Origin: Methylobacterium oryzae
Lineage (GTDB): Bacteria; Pseudomonadota; Alphaproteobacteria; Rhizobiales; Beijerinckiaceae
Direction of reading: 5' to 3'
DNA length: 64,000 nucleotides
NCBI RefSeq assembly: GCF_021398735.1
Contig: NZ_CP090349.1
Coordinates: 2,114,501 to 2,178,500, forward strand
Shown: piece by piece, positions 16,676 to 26,035 of the stretch
How the letters are laid out: each line of letters begins with the position of its first letter
How positions within the stretch are numbered: position 1 is the first letter of the stretch
The notes under the pieces: model-generated
Database searches by the model: none
The model's input: only the letters and a program-made list of their open reading frames with translations
Told to the model about the DNA's origin: nothing
Made by a program: the position numbers and the translations under genes

Positions 16676-18044
16676 CGCGAATCTCCTTGATTTCGAGGGC
16701 TTGGTTGAGGGTCCGGCGCAGGCGTTCGACCAGCAGGTCGACGTCGTCCCGGGTGAAGCAGAGGGGCGGGGCGAACCCGATCACGTCGTCGGCGAAGGCC
16801 CGGAAGATGAGGCCGTTCTCGTAGCCGTGCTCGAAGAGCTTCGCGCCGAGGCCGACCGCCGGGTCCGGCTTGGTCTTGCGGTGCTTGTCTACGACCAACT
16901 CGACGGCGGCCAGCATCCCGCGCCCGCGGACCTCGCCGACCAGCGGATGGTCCGAGAGGCCGCCCAGGCGCTCCATCAGGTAGCGCCCGACCCGCTGGCC
17001 GTTCTCCACGAGGCCGCCCTCGGTATAGAGCTTGAGCACCTCAAGGCCGACCGCCGCGCTGACCGGGTGGGCGGAGTAGGTGAAGCCGTGACCGATGGAG
17101 GCGCCAGGCGGATTGGCGTCCGCGATGGCGCGGTAGACGGCCTCCGAGAGGATGACCGCGCCCATCGGCACGTAGCCGGAGGTCAGGCCCTTGGCCACGG
17201 TCATGATATCCGGAACCACGCCCTCATGCTCGCATCCGAACATCGGTCCGGTCCGGCCGAAACCGGTGATGACCTCGTCGGCGACGAACAGGATGTCCAG
17301 CTCGCGGCACGCCTCGCGCATGGCGCGGAGCCAGCCGTCCGGTGGGACGATCACGCCGCCCGACCCCTGGATCGGCTCGCAGAAGAACGCCGCGACGCGC
17401 TCTTGTCCGCCGAGCTCCTCCACCTTGGCACGCAGCGTCGCGACGGAGGCGGCGATGACAGCTTCCGCGGACGAGCCCGCCGGGTTGCGGTACGGATACG
17501 GCGAAGGGATGTGGTGCTGGAAGGCCGACGGGCCGTCGAAGTTCTGGTGGAAGATCGGCAGCGCCGTCAGGCCGGAGCCCGTCGAGGTCGACCCGTGGTA
17601 GCCCCGGCCGAGGGCGATCATGTGCCGCTTCTCCGGCCGTCCGGTCGCCCGGTAAAGGTTTTGAATGAAGCGAACCGCGCTGTCGACCGCGTCGGAGCCG
17701 CCGAGCGTGAAGTAGACGTGGTTCAGGTCGCCGGGCGTCAGTTCGGCGAGGCGCGCGGCGAGGCGAATCGCCGCCTCACTCCCGAAACCGAAGTAGCCCG
17801 TCGCGTAAGGCAAGCGGCGCATCTGCTCGGTGGCCGCCTGCACGACGCTCTCGTGACCGTAGCCCGCGTTGACGCACCAAAGGCCGGCGAAGCCGTCGAG
17901 CAGGGTCTTGCCGCGGTTGTCGGTGACGTAAGAGCCGGCCCCGGACTCGATGACCGTAACCCCCCGTTCCTCGTGCTGGCGCCACGCCGTTACGGGATGG
18001 ATCAGGTGCCGACGGTCGAGTTCGACCAGATCGTTGGCTAGCAT
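16659..18044 (-). CDS. Class III (omega) aminotransferase, PLP-dependent
   Basis: 461 aa, full length. The PLP lysine is in TVAKGLTSGYVPMGA, the cofactor Asp in FVADEVITGFGRTG, and GYHGSTSTGSG is also conserved. Members transfer amino groups from beta-alanine, GABA or polyamines to pyruvate or 2-oxoglutarate. First gene of a three-gene unit with the HAD hydrolase and Lrp regulator, suggesting amino acid or amine catabolism. The exact donor cannot be told. Confidence 0.93.
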   Translation of the reverse strand: MLANDLVELDRRHLIHPVTAWRQHEERGVTVIESGAGSYVTDNRGKTLLDGFAGLWCVNAGYGHESVVQAATEQMRRLPYATGYFGFGSEAAIRLAARLAELTPGDLNHVYFTLGGSDAVDSAVRFIQNLYRATGRPEKRHMIALGRGYHGSTSTGSGLTALPIFHQNFDGPSAFQHHIPSPYPYRNPAGSSAEAVIAASVATLRAKVEELGGQERVAAFFCEPIQGSGGVIVPPDGWLRAMREACRELDILFVADEVITGFGRTGPMFGCEHEGVVPDIMTVAKGLTSGYVPMGAVILSEAVYRAIADANPPGASIGHGFTYSAHPVSAAVGLEVLKLYTEGGLVENGQRVGRYLMERLGGLSDHPLVGEVRGRGMLAAVELVVDKHRKTKPDPAVGLGAKLFEHGYENGLIFRAFADDVIGFAPPLCFTRDDVDLLVERLRRTLNQALEIKEIRDATAH

Positions 18045-18512
18045 GGCTCTCCCTCGCCTTATCTGCCCCCATTGTCGCCGCCGCGGCCGGACACGGACGC
18101 TGAAGGATGGCTGCGGGATGGCAAGATGTGCGGAGTTCGAGACCCGCCCGGCATTTTATGCTGCCGCGCCCGGCGCCGGTTCCATCAGGCCTGGTTCGGC
18201 GACCTCGTGGGCCTGAAGGGCTCGCCCATCTCCGCAGCGGCTCGCGACAACGAACGTGGAGATCCACGCACCGCCGCGAGATTGTCGGACCTCGCCGAAC
18301 AACCGGAGTTAGGGATCCCGGCGATGAGTGGGCCTGACGTTCACCGATGTCAGCGTCGGCGGCCGGGGCGACGGCTTTGCCCGGTTGCCGTACATCAAGC
18401 GGGAAGCGTTCGCGCATCCTGCCGAGATGCGCCTTCGCGCGTACGGCGGCATTGATCCCGCGGGCTGTTCGAGGCGACAACCAAGTCCCGGGTCGTTTCA
18501 AAGAGTGGACGC
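18045..18512. other. Divergent intergenic region, no gene seen
   Basis: About 470 nt between the start of the aminotransferase gene and the SnoaL-like gene. Short open frames exist on both strands but none has a ribosome site or a recognisable motif. Promoters of both flanking genes are expected here. Confidence 0.4.
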
Positions 18513-18896
18513 ATGGCCGATCTCGCGCTGAACAAGGAGAACGTGGTCGCGTTCTATGAACTGATGTTCAATGACTGCCGTCCGCGCGAAGCCATCGAGC
18601 GTTACGCTGGCAACGACTACATCCAGCACAACCCGCATGTCGCCACGGGCAAGGACGGATTCATCGCTTACTTTGAGCGAATGGCGCGCGAGTGGCCGGG
18701 CAAGCGCGTAGAGGTCAAACGGGCGATTGCCGAGGGAGACTTGGTCGTGCTGCACTGCCTCCAGCACTGGCCGGGCGACAAGGATTACGCGACCGTGGAC
18801 ATTTTCCGTCTCGATGGGAGCGGCCGCATCGTCGAGCACTGGGATGTGCTGCAGGTCCTCCCCGAGACATCAGCCAATCTCAACGGAATGTTCTAA
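18513..18896 (+). CDS. SnoaL-like / NTF2-fold protein
   Basis: 127 aa. [20 protein letters not shown], then [15 protein letters not shown] and IVEHWDVLQ are the typical conserved blocks of SnoaL-like polyketide cyclase-fold proteins (QHNP and EHWDVLQ). They form small cone-shaped ligand pockets; many are of unknown role. It stands alone, convergent with the RidA gene. Confidence 0.85.
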   Translation: MADLALNKENVVAFYELMFNDCRPREAIERYAGNDYIQHNPHVATGKDGFIAYFERMAREWPGKRVEVKRAIAEGDLVVLHCLQHWPGDKDYATVDIFRLDGSGRIVEHWDVLQVLPETSANLNGMF

Positions 18897-19077
18897 TCGA
18901 AAGGTCTTCTTCGCCTCGGTGCAGGCAAGGGCCGGCGACAAGTGCGGGGCACGAGGGGATTGATGGCGTTCGTTATCCTGATGTGCCTCGCCGAAGGCCG
19001 GGAAGCCATCTCCGTATACAACGCCCACTCACCTACCTGCTCAGGGAACATCCCACGCTGGTCTTGAGACGGTCAGC

Positions 19078-19485
19078 CTACGATACCTTCGCTCGGCTCG
19101 GCGACGTCTTCGAGACTGACGTTACATGGGCCGTCACCTCGATCTCGACGTCGACCCCTCCGACCAGCTTCGCCTCCACGGTGCTGCGGGCCGGGAGGTG
19201 CGCGCCGAAATGTGCGGCGTACACGGCATTGAACCGCGGCATCAGGTCGAGGTCCGACAGCCACACGGTGCAGCGGACGACGGAGGAAAGGTCCAGCCCA
19301 AACTCCGCGAGCGACGACCGGACCGCCGCGATCACGGCCTCCGTCTGCACCTCGATGCTGCCCCGCACAGGCCTGAGGTCGTCTCCCCGCGGGGTCTGGC
19401 CGGACAGGAACAACAGGTCGCCGGCCCGCACGGCCTTGGACAGCGGCGCCGGAAGGGGCGAGGGGTAACGGACGAGCCCGGTCAT
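19078..19485 (-). CDS. RidA/YjgF-family protein
   Basis: 135 aa. LLFLSGQTPRGDD and CTVWLSDLDLMPRFNAVY are family blocks. The Arg and Glu needed for enamine/imine hydrolysis are present (LPARSTVEAKL and VEIEVTAHV). RidA proteins hydrolyse reactive imines released by PLP enzymes; several paralogues act in ring-opening catabolism. Its start overlaps the MBL-hydrolase stop by 4 nt. It is the last gene of the MFS-creatininase-MBL-RidA operon. Confidence 0.9.
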   Translation of the reverse strand: MTGLVRYPSPLPAPLSKAVRAGDLLFLSGQTPRGDDLRPVRGSIEVQTEAVIAAVRSSLAEFGLDLSSVVRCTVWLSDLDLMPRFNAVYAAHFGAHLPARSTVEAKLVGGVDVEIEVTAHVTSVSKTSPSRAKVS

Positions 19486-20414
19486 GCGCCACGGCCCCGG
19501 TCGGGAGACGGCATCGAACGCAGCGGCGCGTCAGCCCCACGGAACGACCAGGCGAACCGTTCCCCATCCCGGGTCACCGTTCCGGCGGACGACCCGGCGC
19601 AATGCGAACTGAACCAAGTCAGCCCCCGCTCGGCGGCGAGATCGAGCATGCGGCCCCGGGACCGGCGCGCCTCTTCGGGTGCCTCGCAGAACATCGAGCT
19701 CAAGTCCGGGCGGGCGACCTGCACCGGGTGATGCAGCACGTCGCCAGCGAACAGCGCTTCCCGCCCTTCCGCTCGGAAGATGATCGACATGTGGTCCCGG
19801 CTGTGCCCCGGGGTGGGTAGGTAGGTGAAGCCGGACAGCACCTCGCCACCCTCCGGCGGCACGAACTCCGCGAGACCCGCCTCGACGACGGGCAGGACGC
19901 TGTCGGCGAACATGTCGTGGTTCGGGCGCGAACGGCCCCCCGGCGCCGTGAACAATTCGTACCCAAGGCGAGGCATAAGGGTGCGCGCGTTGGGGAAGGT
20001 CGGCACCCATCCGTCCGGACCGGGCACGGTGTTCCAGCCGACATGGTCGGTGTGCAGGTGGGTCAGCAGGACGTGTGTGACGTCGTCCGGCCGCGCTCCC
20101 GCAGCGGCGAGCCGGTCGAGCCAAGGCGTGTCGAGCCTATCGAACAGCGTCGACGCCCGATGCTTGCCGTTGCCGACGCCGGAATCGACCAGCACGGTCA
20201 TGGCCCCGACCCGGACGAGCCACGAGTGGATGGATAGGGGCAGGTGGCCGCCGTCACCGCCCAAGGTTCTCGATCCGTCTCGATGCGGCGGCAGCGCGGC
20301 CGGCTCGTAACCCGGCAGGAGCTTGCCAGCCGGAAAGTCGGCGATGATCTCCGGGATCTTCGTCACGCTCGCATCGCCGACCCGATAGGGCGCGGGTATC
20401 TCATTCGCGCTCAT
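19482..20414 (-). CDS. MBL-fold metallo-hydrolase
   Basis: 310 aa. The metal motif HLHTDHVGWN is intact, with further ligands in TPGHSRDHMS and GDVLHHPVQ. The fold suits hydrolysis of lactones, thioesters or similar. No signal peptide. In this operon it may act on the product of the creatininase-like enzyme. The order and spacing (30 nt from the upstream gene, 4-nt overlap with the downstream gene) show co-transcription. Confidence 0.9.
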   Translation of the reverse strand: MSANEIPAPYRVGDASVTKIPEIIADFPAGKLLPGYEPAALPPHRDGSRTLGGDGGHLPLSIHSWLVRVGAMTVLVDSGVGNGKHRASTLFDRLDTPWLDRLAAAGARPDDVTHVLLTHLHTDHVGWNTVPGPDGWVPTFPNARTLMPRLGYELFTAPGGRSRPNHDMFADSVLPVVEAGLAEFVPPEGGEVLSGFTYLPTPGHSRDHMSIIFRAEGREALFAGDVLHHPVQVARPDLSSMFCEAPEEARRSRGRMLDLAAERGLTWFSSHCAGSSAGTVTRDGERFAWSFRGADAPLRSMPSPDRGRGA

Positions 20415-20444
20415 GGTGCCCTCCGTCCGTCCGCGGTGACACCG

Positions 20445-21230
20445 TCACGCCCAGGGTTCGCCGGCCCGCAAGCGGTCGGCGAGCGCCCCGGCGCAGGCAT
20501 CGAGCAAGGCCTCGCCCTTGTTCGCGGTGGCCCGACGAGCGTCCCCGGCGACACCGCCGGGCGAGACATCCTCCCAAGCGCGCACCCGCCGGAGCGTCGG
20601 CAGCAGCGAGGCCGCCACGTCGAACGCCGGCCCGTGCGCCTCGGGAAGGCGCGCCGCGTCGACGAGGTCGGGGGCGAGCGCCATCATCATCGCGGTCTCG
20701 CCCTCGCAGGCGTGCATCACGTTGGCCTGGTCTTCCAGGATGCCCGCCACCGCGTCGGCGGCCTCGACGAAATACGTCACCGTAGCGATTGCCGCGTCGA
20801 GCTCGCGTGTCAGTTCCACGGCGAGCGCCGACAGCGCGGCGATGTTGCCGCCGTGGCTGTTGACCAGCACGATCCGGCGGAAGCCCGCCCCCAGGATCGA
20901 CCGGCACAGGTCGCGCAACAGGGCATGGTAGGTGGACAGGGATAGGGTGAAGGTGCCGCCGAAGGCCACGTGATGCTCGGCCAACCCGCACCAGAGCGTG
21001 GGGGCGACGACGGCCGGGTGGTCGGGCGCGAGACGTTCGGCGGTCCGGTGGCAGATTGCGGTGCCGAGGAAGTCGTCGACGCCGGTGGGGATGTGCGGCC
21101 CGTGCTGCTCGGTGGAGGCCACCGGCAGCAGCACGACGGCGTCCCGGCGGGCTAGGTCGTTCAGGGCCTCGGCCGACAGGCGGCTCCAGGCCACCTCGGG
21201 CCGCGGGGTGGGGGCGGTCGACTCGGTCAT
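20445..21230 (-). CDS. Creatininase-family amidohydrolase
   Basis: 261 aa from ATG 21230, preceded by GAGGAG. The metal-binding blocks are STEQHGPHIPTGVDD, GLAEHHVAFGGT, VNSHGGN and HACEGETAMM, all intact. The family opens cyclic amides such as creatinine and includes enzymes of riboflavin and mycofactocin pathways. The actual substrate is unknown. It begins 10 nt after the MFS stop codon. Confidence 0.9.
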   Translation of the reverse strand: MTESTAPTPRPEVAWSRLSAEALNDLARRDAVVLLPVASTEQHGPHIPTGVDDFLGTAICHRTAERLAPDHPAVVAPTLWCGLAEHHVAFGGTFTLSLSTYHALLRDLCRSILGAGFRRIVLVNSHGGNIAALSALAVELTRELDAAIATVTYFVEAADAVAGILEDQANVMHACEGETAMMMALAPDLVDAARLPEAHGPAFDVAASLLPTLRRVRAWEDVSPGGVAGDARRATANKGEALLDACAGALADRLRAGEPWA

Positions 21231-21240
21231 CACGGTCTCC

Positions 21241-22665
21241 TCAGGCACGGGTCGCCAGCGCCGCTTCTGGCCCGGCGTCATGTGCCAGGGACGGCGGCGC
21301 TTCGGCGGCGTTGGCGGCCACGCAGGTGCGGTAGGCGCGGAGCCCCGCAAAGGAGGCCATCGCGGCGAGGATGGCCAAGGCCGGCGCGCCGACAGCGAGG
21401 GCGCGCCATAGCAGCGCCTCGTCGCCGAACGCTCGGTCCGTGAGCAGCGCGAACACGGTCGGGCCGAGGGACAGGCCGAGGCCGTTGAAGACGAACAGGT
21501 AGACCGCCGAGGCGGTGCCGCGCATCCGTGCTGGGGCGAGTTCCTGCACGCCCGTCGAGCCGGTGGTCGAGATCGCCGCAGTGAAGACGATCATCCCCCC
21601 GGCCAGGACGAGCGCGAGCCCCGGCGTCGCTGCGTGGGGAAAGGCGGCGGCGAACGGCAGGGCGCCGAGCGCCGCGAACCCGGTCACCCGCAGGCGCGCG
21701 TCGGTGCGCCCGGCCTTGATCAGGCGGTCGGAGATCACCCCTCCCGCGAGGACCCCCACCGTCCCGGCCACGACGGTGACCAGGCCGAACCACAGGCCGC
21801 CCTGGGCGATCGGCAGGCCGTAGGTCCGGCGTAGGAACTCGGGCACCCAGGCCCCGGTGCCGTAGAACAGCATGGCCAGCAACGTGCTCGCCGCGTGCTG
21901 CGTCGTGAAGGCGAACCAGTGTCGGCGGTAGTGGGCCACGACCTGCGACAGGCCGGGTGCCTCCGAGGCCGGCGCGGTCCGGCCCCTCGCACGCGCGGAC
22001 CGCCGAGGCTCGAACAGCGACAGGACGAACGGAATGACCAGCAGGCCGGGCGGGCCGATCAGCAGGAACACTACCTGCCACGTGCGCACGGCGCCGACGA
22101 GGGGCGCCTCGACCGCGGAGATACCGTCGAAGGCGTGGACGATGGCGCTGCCCGCCACCAGTGCCAGCCCGGTGCCGACATAGGCCGAGACCGCGAACAC
22201 CGCGAAGGCCAGCCCGCGCCGGTGCGGGGGGAACCAATCGCCGAGCAAGGAGACGACCACGGGGGTGCCGGTGGCCTCGCCGATGCCGACGCCGGAACGC
22301 GCGAGCGCGAGTTGCGGGAAGGAACGGACGAAGCCGCACATGAAGGTGCAGCCGCACCAGAGGGTGAGCCCGGCCGCGAGGAGGGCGGGGCGGGAGACGC
22401 GGTCCACCAAGCGGCCGATGGGCAGGCCGGCGACGGCGTAGGCCAGGGCGAAGCCAAGGCCGATGACGAGGCTGACCTCCGTGTCCGACATGCCGAGATC
22501 GGCCTTGATCGGGGCGATGAGCAGGCTCAGCGCCTGGCGGTCGACGAACGAGAAGATCTGCACCACGAACAGGACGGTGACGCCGTACCATGCCACCGCA
22601 GGGCGCGGCATTGCGGGCGAGACTTCGCCGACGGCAGGACCAGGAACGGGATGGTGTAGGGACAT
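21241..22665 (-). CDS. MFS transporter
   Basis: 474 aa from ATG 22665, with GGGAGG upstream. It shows twelve hydrophobic segments and the MFS loop signature AVAGLPIGRLVDRVSRPALL. The sequence resembles the spinster/anion:cation symporter-like group. Promoter-proximal gene of an operon for a small cyclic amide or similar compound. Its promoter region faces the TetR gene and contains the palindrome at 22743-22759. Confidence 0.9.
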   Translation of the reverse strand: MSLHHPVPGPAVGEVSPAMPRPAVAWYGVTVLFVVQIFSFVDRQALSLLIAPIKADLGMSDTEVSLVIGLGFALAYAVAGLPIGRLVDRVSRPALLAAGLTLWCGCTFMCGFVRSFPQLALARSGVGIGEATGTPVVVSLLGDWFPPHRRGLAFAVFAVSAYVGTGLALVAGSAIVHAFDGISAVEAPLVGAVRTWQVVFLLIGPPGLLVIPFVLSLFEPRRSARARGRTAPASEAPGLSQVVAHYRRHWFAFTTQHAASTLLAMLFYGTGAWVPEFLRRTYGLPIAQGGLWFGLVTVVAGTVGVLAGGVISDRLIKAGRTDARLRVTGFAALGALPFAAAFPHAATPGLALVLAGGMIVFTAAISTTGSTGVQELAPARMRGTASAVYLFVFNGLGLSLGPTVFALLTDRAFGDEALLWRALAVGAPALAILAAMASFAGLRAYRTCVAANAAEAPPSLAHDAGPEAALATRA

Positions 22666-22742
22666 GGCGGCCTCCCGGATCGGGGGCAACCGCGCGTCTT
22701 CGATGCGGCGCGGTTCACCCGATGGGATGGACGTGATATGTG

Positions 22743-22759
22743 TACTTTACAGTAAAGTA
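22743..22759. promoter_or_regulatory. TetR-type operator between MFS operon and tetR gene
   Basis: A perfect inverted repeat, tactttac-a-gtaaagta. It lies 16 nt before the TetR start and 78 nt before the MFS start, in the AT-rich centre of an otherwise GC-rich divergent region. The size and symmetry fit a TetR dimer site. Confidence 0.8.
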
Positions 22760-22774
22760 AAGTGAGGGCGACGA

Positions 22775-23449
22775 ATGGCGCGACGCGGCACGGTTACAGG
22801 GGGTGATGCGGAGGGCGCGGCGGTCGCTTCCGGTGCGGATACCTCGACCGCGATCCTGGACGCCGCACGCCGGCTGTTCCTCGATGCCGGATACGACGGG
22901 GTCAACCTCGATCAGGTCGGCCGCGCCGCGGGGGTGTCCCGCCAGACGGTGTACAACCAGTTCGGCAGCAAGGACGCGGTGTTCCGCGCGGTGGTGGACC
23001 GGCATTGGGAGGCCATCCGCACCGAGGTTGCGGCGGTGTCCGCCCCGTCGCTGGACTTGGCCGCCGATGCCGAGGATGTGCTGCGCCGCATCGCGCGATC
23101 CCTTCTGCGCTTCGTCCACGAGACGGACCAGATCGCGTTCACGCGCTTGGTGATCGCGGAGTCCCGCCACCTGCCCTGGATCGCCGAGGCGTTCTACCAG
23201 GCAGGCAAGGCGCCGCTCGTGGCGGCGTTCGCGGCGGTGCTGGCGGAGTTGACGGAACGCCGCCTCCTGGCGTGCGACCGACCCGAGTTCGCGGCGCGCC
23301 AGTTCATGGGGTTGATCCAGGAGTTCGTGATCTGGCCGGGTGTCATGGGGGTCAAGGGCGGCGTGCGGGGCGCCGCGAACGACCCCGTCGTTGTCGACGA
23401 GGCGGTGGCTGTGTTCCTCGCCCGATACGGGGTCAAACAGCCGTCGTAG
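22775..23449 (+). CDS. TetR-family repressor
   Basis: 224 aa. The HTH region, TSTAILDAARRLFLDAGYDG followed by QVGRAAGVSRQTVYNQFGSK, is classical. The C-terminal ligand domain is AefR-like in length. It faces the MFS operon and has a clear operator in the shared upstream region, so autoregulation and control of the operon are likely. The inducer is probably the transported compound. Confidence 0.93.
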   Translation: MARRGTVTGGDAEGAAVASGADTSTAILDAARRLFLDAGYDGVNLDQVGRAAGVSRQTVYNQFGSKDAVFRAVVDRHWEAIRTEVAAVSAPSLDLAADAEDVLRRIARSLLRFVHETDQIAFTRLVIAESRHLPWIAEAFYQAGKAPLVAAFAAVLAELTERRLLACDRPEFAARQFMGLIQEFVIWPGVMGVKGGVRGAANDPVVVDEAVAVFLARYGVKQPS

Positions 23450-23587
23450 GCGACGACCGAGAACGGCCGTAAGCGGAGTAGGCGCTTCGGAGAGCCGCCG
23501 CGGGAAAAGCGATGGTCTGTAAACGACCCAACCCGGTCATGACGCGATACGGATTGCTTTCCCGCTAGCAGACATTTCACTGCCCCG

Positions 23588-24502
23588 ATGCGGATTAATC
23601 GAGCCGAACTGGCCGACCTCGGGACGTTCCTGACCATCGCGCGCCACCGCAGCTTCCGGAGGGCGGGCCTGGAACTTGGCGTCAGCGCCTCTGCGCTCAG
23701 CCACGCGCTCAAGGCGATGGAGGCGCGCCTCGGCGTCCGCCTCCTAAACCGCACCAGTCGCAGCGTCACGCTGACCGCGGCGGGCGAGGATCTGCTCGCA
23801 TCACTGGACGCTCCGTTCGCGGCGATCGGTTCCGCGCTCGATATTCTCAACCAGCACCGAGAGCCGACGAAGGCGACGGGGCGCATCCGCCTCAACGTGC
23901 TCGAACATGCTAGCACGTTGCTGCTCGCCCCTGTGCTGCCTCTCTTCCACCAGCGCCACCCGCAGGTCGAGATCGACGTTCGCGTGTCCAACGATCTGCT
24001 CGACGTCGTGGAGGCCGGAGCCGATGCGGGCATCCGATACGGCGGAACGGTCCCGCAGGACATGGTGGCGCAGCGCCTGTCAGCCGATCTGCGCTGGGTC
24101 GTGGTCGGCGCTCCAGCTTATCTCGATCGGAATGGGACGCCCGATCATCCGCGCGCCCTCGCAGACCACCAATGCCTGCGCATCCGCCTCGGCGACGAGA
24201 GCCTCTACCGGTGGGAGTTCGAGAGGAAGGACGAGGCCATCGCGCTCAACGTCCCAGGCGCGGTGACGCTCGACAACACGCAGTTTGCCCTGTCGCTCGC
24301 GGCGGCGGGTGGTGGCCTCGCCTACCTCCCGGAGGCGTGTGTCGGCCCCTCGGTCGCCCGCGGCGAACTTCGCATCGTCCTGGCAGAATGGGCTCCTGTA
24401 GGATCGGGCTTCCACCTCTACTATCCCGGTCGTCGCCAACTGCCGACGGGATTGCGGCTCCTCATCGATCTAATCCGCGAGGCAAAGCCGCTCGGATTGT
24501 AG
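23588..24502 (+). CDS. LysR-family regulator
   Basis: 304 aa. The N-terminal HTH is FLTIARHRSFRRAGLELGVS, then ALSHALKAMEARLGVRLLNR. The substrate-binding domain continues to the end and resembles the group that controls quinone or NAD(P)H-oxidoreductase genes (AGADAGIRYGG). It precedes an SDR and a cupin gene in the same direction, which it probably regulates. Confidence 0.93.
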   Translation: MRINRAELADLGTFLTIARHRSFRRAGLELGVSASALSHALKAMEARLGVRLLNRTSRSVTLTAAGEDLLASLDAPFAAIGSALDILNQHREPTKATGRIRLNVLEHASTLLLAPVLPLFHQRHPQVEIDVRVSNDLLDVVEAGADAGIRYGGTVPQDMVAQRLSADLRWVVVGAPAYLDRNGTPDHPRALADHQCLRIRLGDESLYRWEFERKDEAIALNVPGAVTLDNTQFALSLAAAGGGLAYLPEACVGPSVARGELRIVLAEWAPVGSGFHLYYPGRRQLPTGLRLLIDLIREAKPLGL

Positions 24503-24619
24503 AGGCCACCCGTTCCGACGATGAGCAGCGCTCATCGTTCCGTTGAGGGGCGAACGGCTGATCAGCGACCGGGACAATGTCTACGTCCGGCCCAACGAAT
24601 TCAGCCGAGGGATCTAGAC

Positions 24620-25366
24620 ATGCGCCGTTTCACCGGGAAAGTCGCCTTCATCACGGGTGCGGCCAGCGGCATCGGCCGCGCCGCCGCCATCGCATTTGCG
24701 CGGGAAGGCGCGCGAGTGGCGATCACCGACCGGACCGAGGCTGGGCTCGATCAGCTTCGCGCCGAGATCGAAGCGGAGGGCGGCGAGGCGCTTGCGATCC
24801 GGTGCGATGTGTCGGTGCCGGAGGACGTCGAGGCGGCGGTCACCAAAGCCGTCGAGCGGTTCGGCCGCATGGACTGCGCCTTCAACAATGCCGGTGTTGA
24901 GAACAGGGCCGCTCCTGTCCACGAGATCGCCCTTGACGAGTGGGACCGCATCCTCGGCATCAATCTGCGCGGCACATTCGTGTGCATGAAGCACGAGATT
25001 GCGCAGATGCTGCGTCAGGGCAGCGGCGTGGTGGTCAATACGTCGTCCGGCGCGGGCATCAGGGGCGTGGCGGGCGGCGCGAGCTACGCCGCCTCCAAGC
25101 ACGCCCTCATCGGCCTCACCAAGTCGGCCGCCCTCGATTATGCCAAGGCGAACATCCGGGTGAATGCCGTCCTGCCCGGAAACATCGAGACGCCGATGAT
25201 GGATCGCTTCACGGGCGGCGACATTCAGAAGGCGATCAACCTTGAGCCGGTCGGGCGGCTTGGCAAGCCCGAGGAGATCGCGGAAGCCGTCCTGTGGATG
25301 TGCTCGGACCTCGGGGCGTTCGTGACCGGCGCATCGATCTCGGTCGATGGCGGCTGGTCGCTCTGA
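24620..25366 (+). CDS. Short-chain dehydrogenase/reductase (glucose-1-dehydrogenase-like)
   Basis: 248 aa from ATG 24620. The cofactor motif is TGAASGIGRA; NNAG is present; catalytic Ser, Tyr and Lys are in NTSSGAG and YAASKHAL. The Asp after beta-2 (ITDRTE) suggests NAD(H) preference. The C-terminus TGASISVDGGWSL is typical. Substrate unknown. It forms a two-gene unit with the cupin, 33 nt downstream. Confidence 0.93.
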   Translation: MRRFTGKVAFITGAASGIGRAAAIAFAREGARVAITDRTEAGLDQLRAEIEAEGGEALAIRCDVSVPEDVEAAVTKAVERFGRMDCAFNNAGVENRAAPVHEIALDEWDRILGINLRGTFVCMKHEIAQMLRQGSGVVVNTSSGAGIRGVAGGASYAASKHALIGLTKSAALDYAKANIRVNAVLPGNIETPMMDRFTGGDIQKAINLEPVGRLGKPEEIAEAVLWMCSDLGAFVTGASISVDGGWSL

Positions 25367-25399
25367 GCGGCGTTTTCAGGACGACGGAGGAAAGATCGC

Positions 25400-25798
25400 A
25401 TGGACATCAAGCGCAGCGGAAGCCAGCCTTCGGGCCAAGGACCGTCCGAGTGGTTCACCGGCACGGTGCGGATCGATCCGCTCCACAGCGCACCTGATCC
25501 TGCCCGCGTCGCGATGGCGAGCGTTACCTTCGAGCCGGGCGCACGGACGGCGTGGCACACGCACCCGCTTGGCCAGACGCTGATCGTCACGTTCGGACGC
25601 GGGTGGGTTCAGCGCGAGGGCGGTCCGATCGAGGAAATCGCGCCGGGCGACGTCGTTTGGTTCGAGCCGAACGAGAAGCATTGGCATGGGGCCACCGCGA
25701 CCACAGCAATGGCGCACGTCGCAATCCAGGAGCGTCTCGACGGCAAGGCCGTGACTTGGATGGAGCAGGTCACCGAAGGACAGTACTCCGGGTCCTGA
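25400..25798 (+). CDS. Cupin-domain protein
   Basis: 132 aa. Cupin motif 1 is [20 protein letters not shown], and motif 2 is [17 protein letters not shown]. The metal ligands His, His, (Gln) and His are present. It resembles the small bacterial cupins annotated as carboxymuconolactone-linked or hydroxynitrile-lyase-like. Starts after GGAGGA. Function is not certain. Confidence 0.9.
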   Translation: MDIKRSGSQPSGQGPSEWFTGTVRIDPLHSAPDPARVAMASVTFEPGARTAWHTHPLGQTLIVTFGRGWVQREGGPIEEIAPGDVVWFEPNEKHWHGATATTAMAHVAIQERLDGKAVTWMEQVTEGQYSGS

Positions 25799-26035
25799 GC
25801 TTGAGCCGCAAGGTCCGCTTTCGGCGACACGACGCCTGGAGCGGACCAGCGGCTTTCCACCCATCTGAGACGTTCGTCCGGGCACCGGGCGACGGCAGAT
25901 GCTGGCCGTAAGCCGCCGGTCCGATTTGGAGAAGGTTGGGCGGAGAAGCAGACGGACCCCGACCATCGGACACTCTGAAGGCAGCGGGTTGACGGTCGGC
26001 GCAGAAGGCGGCGTGGTTCCGGGGCGGCTTCATCG

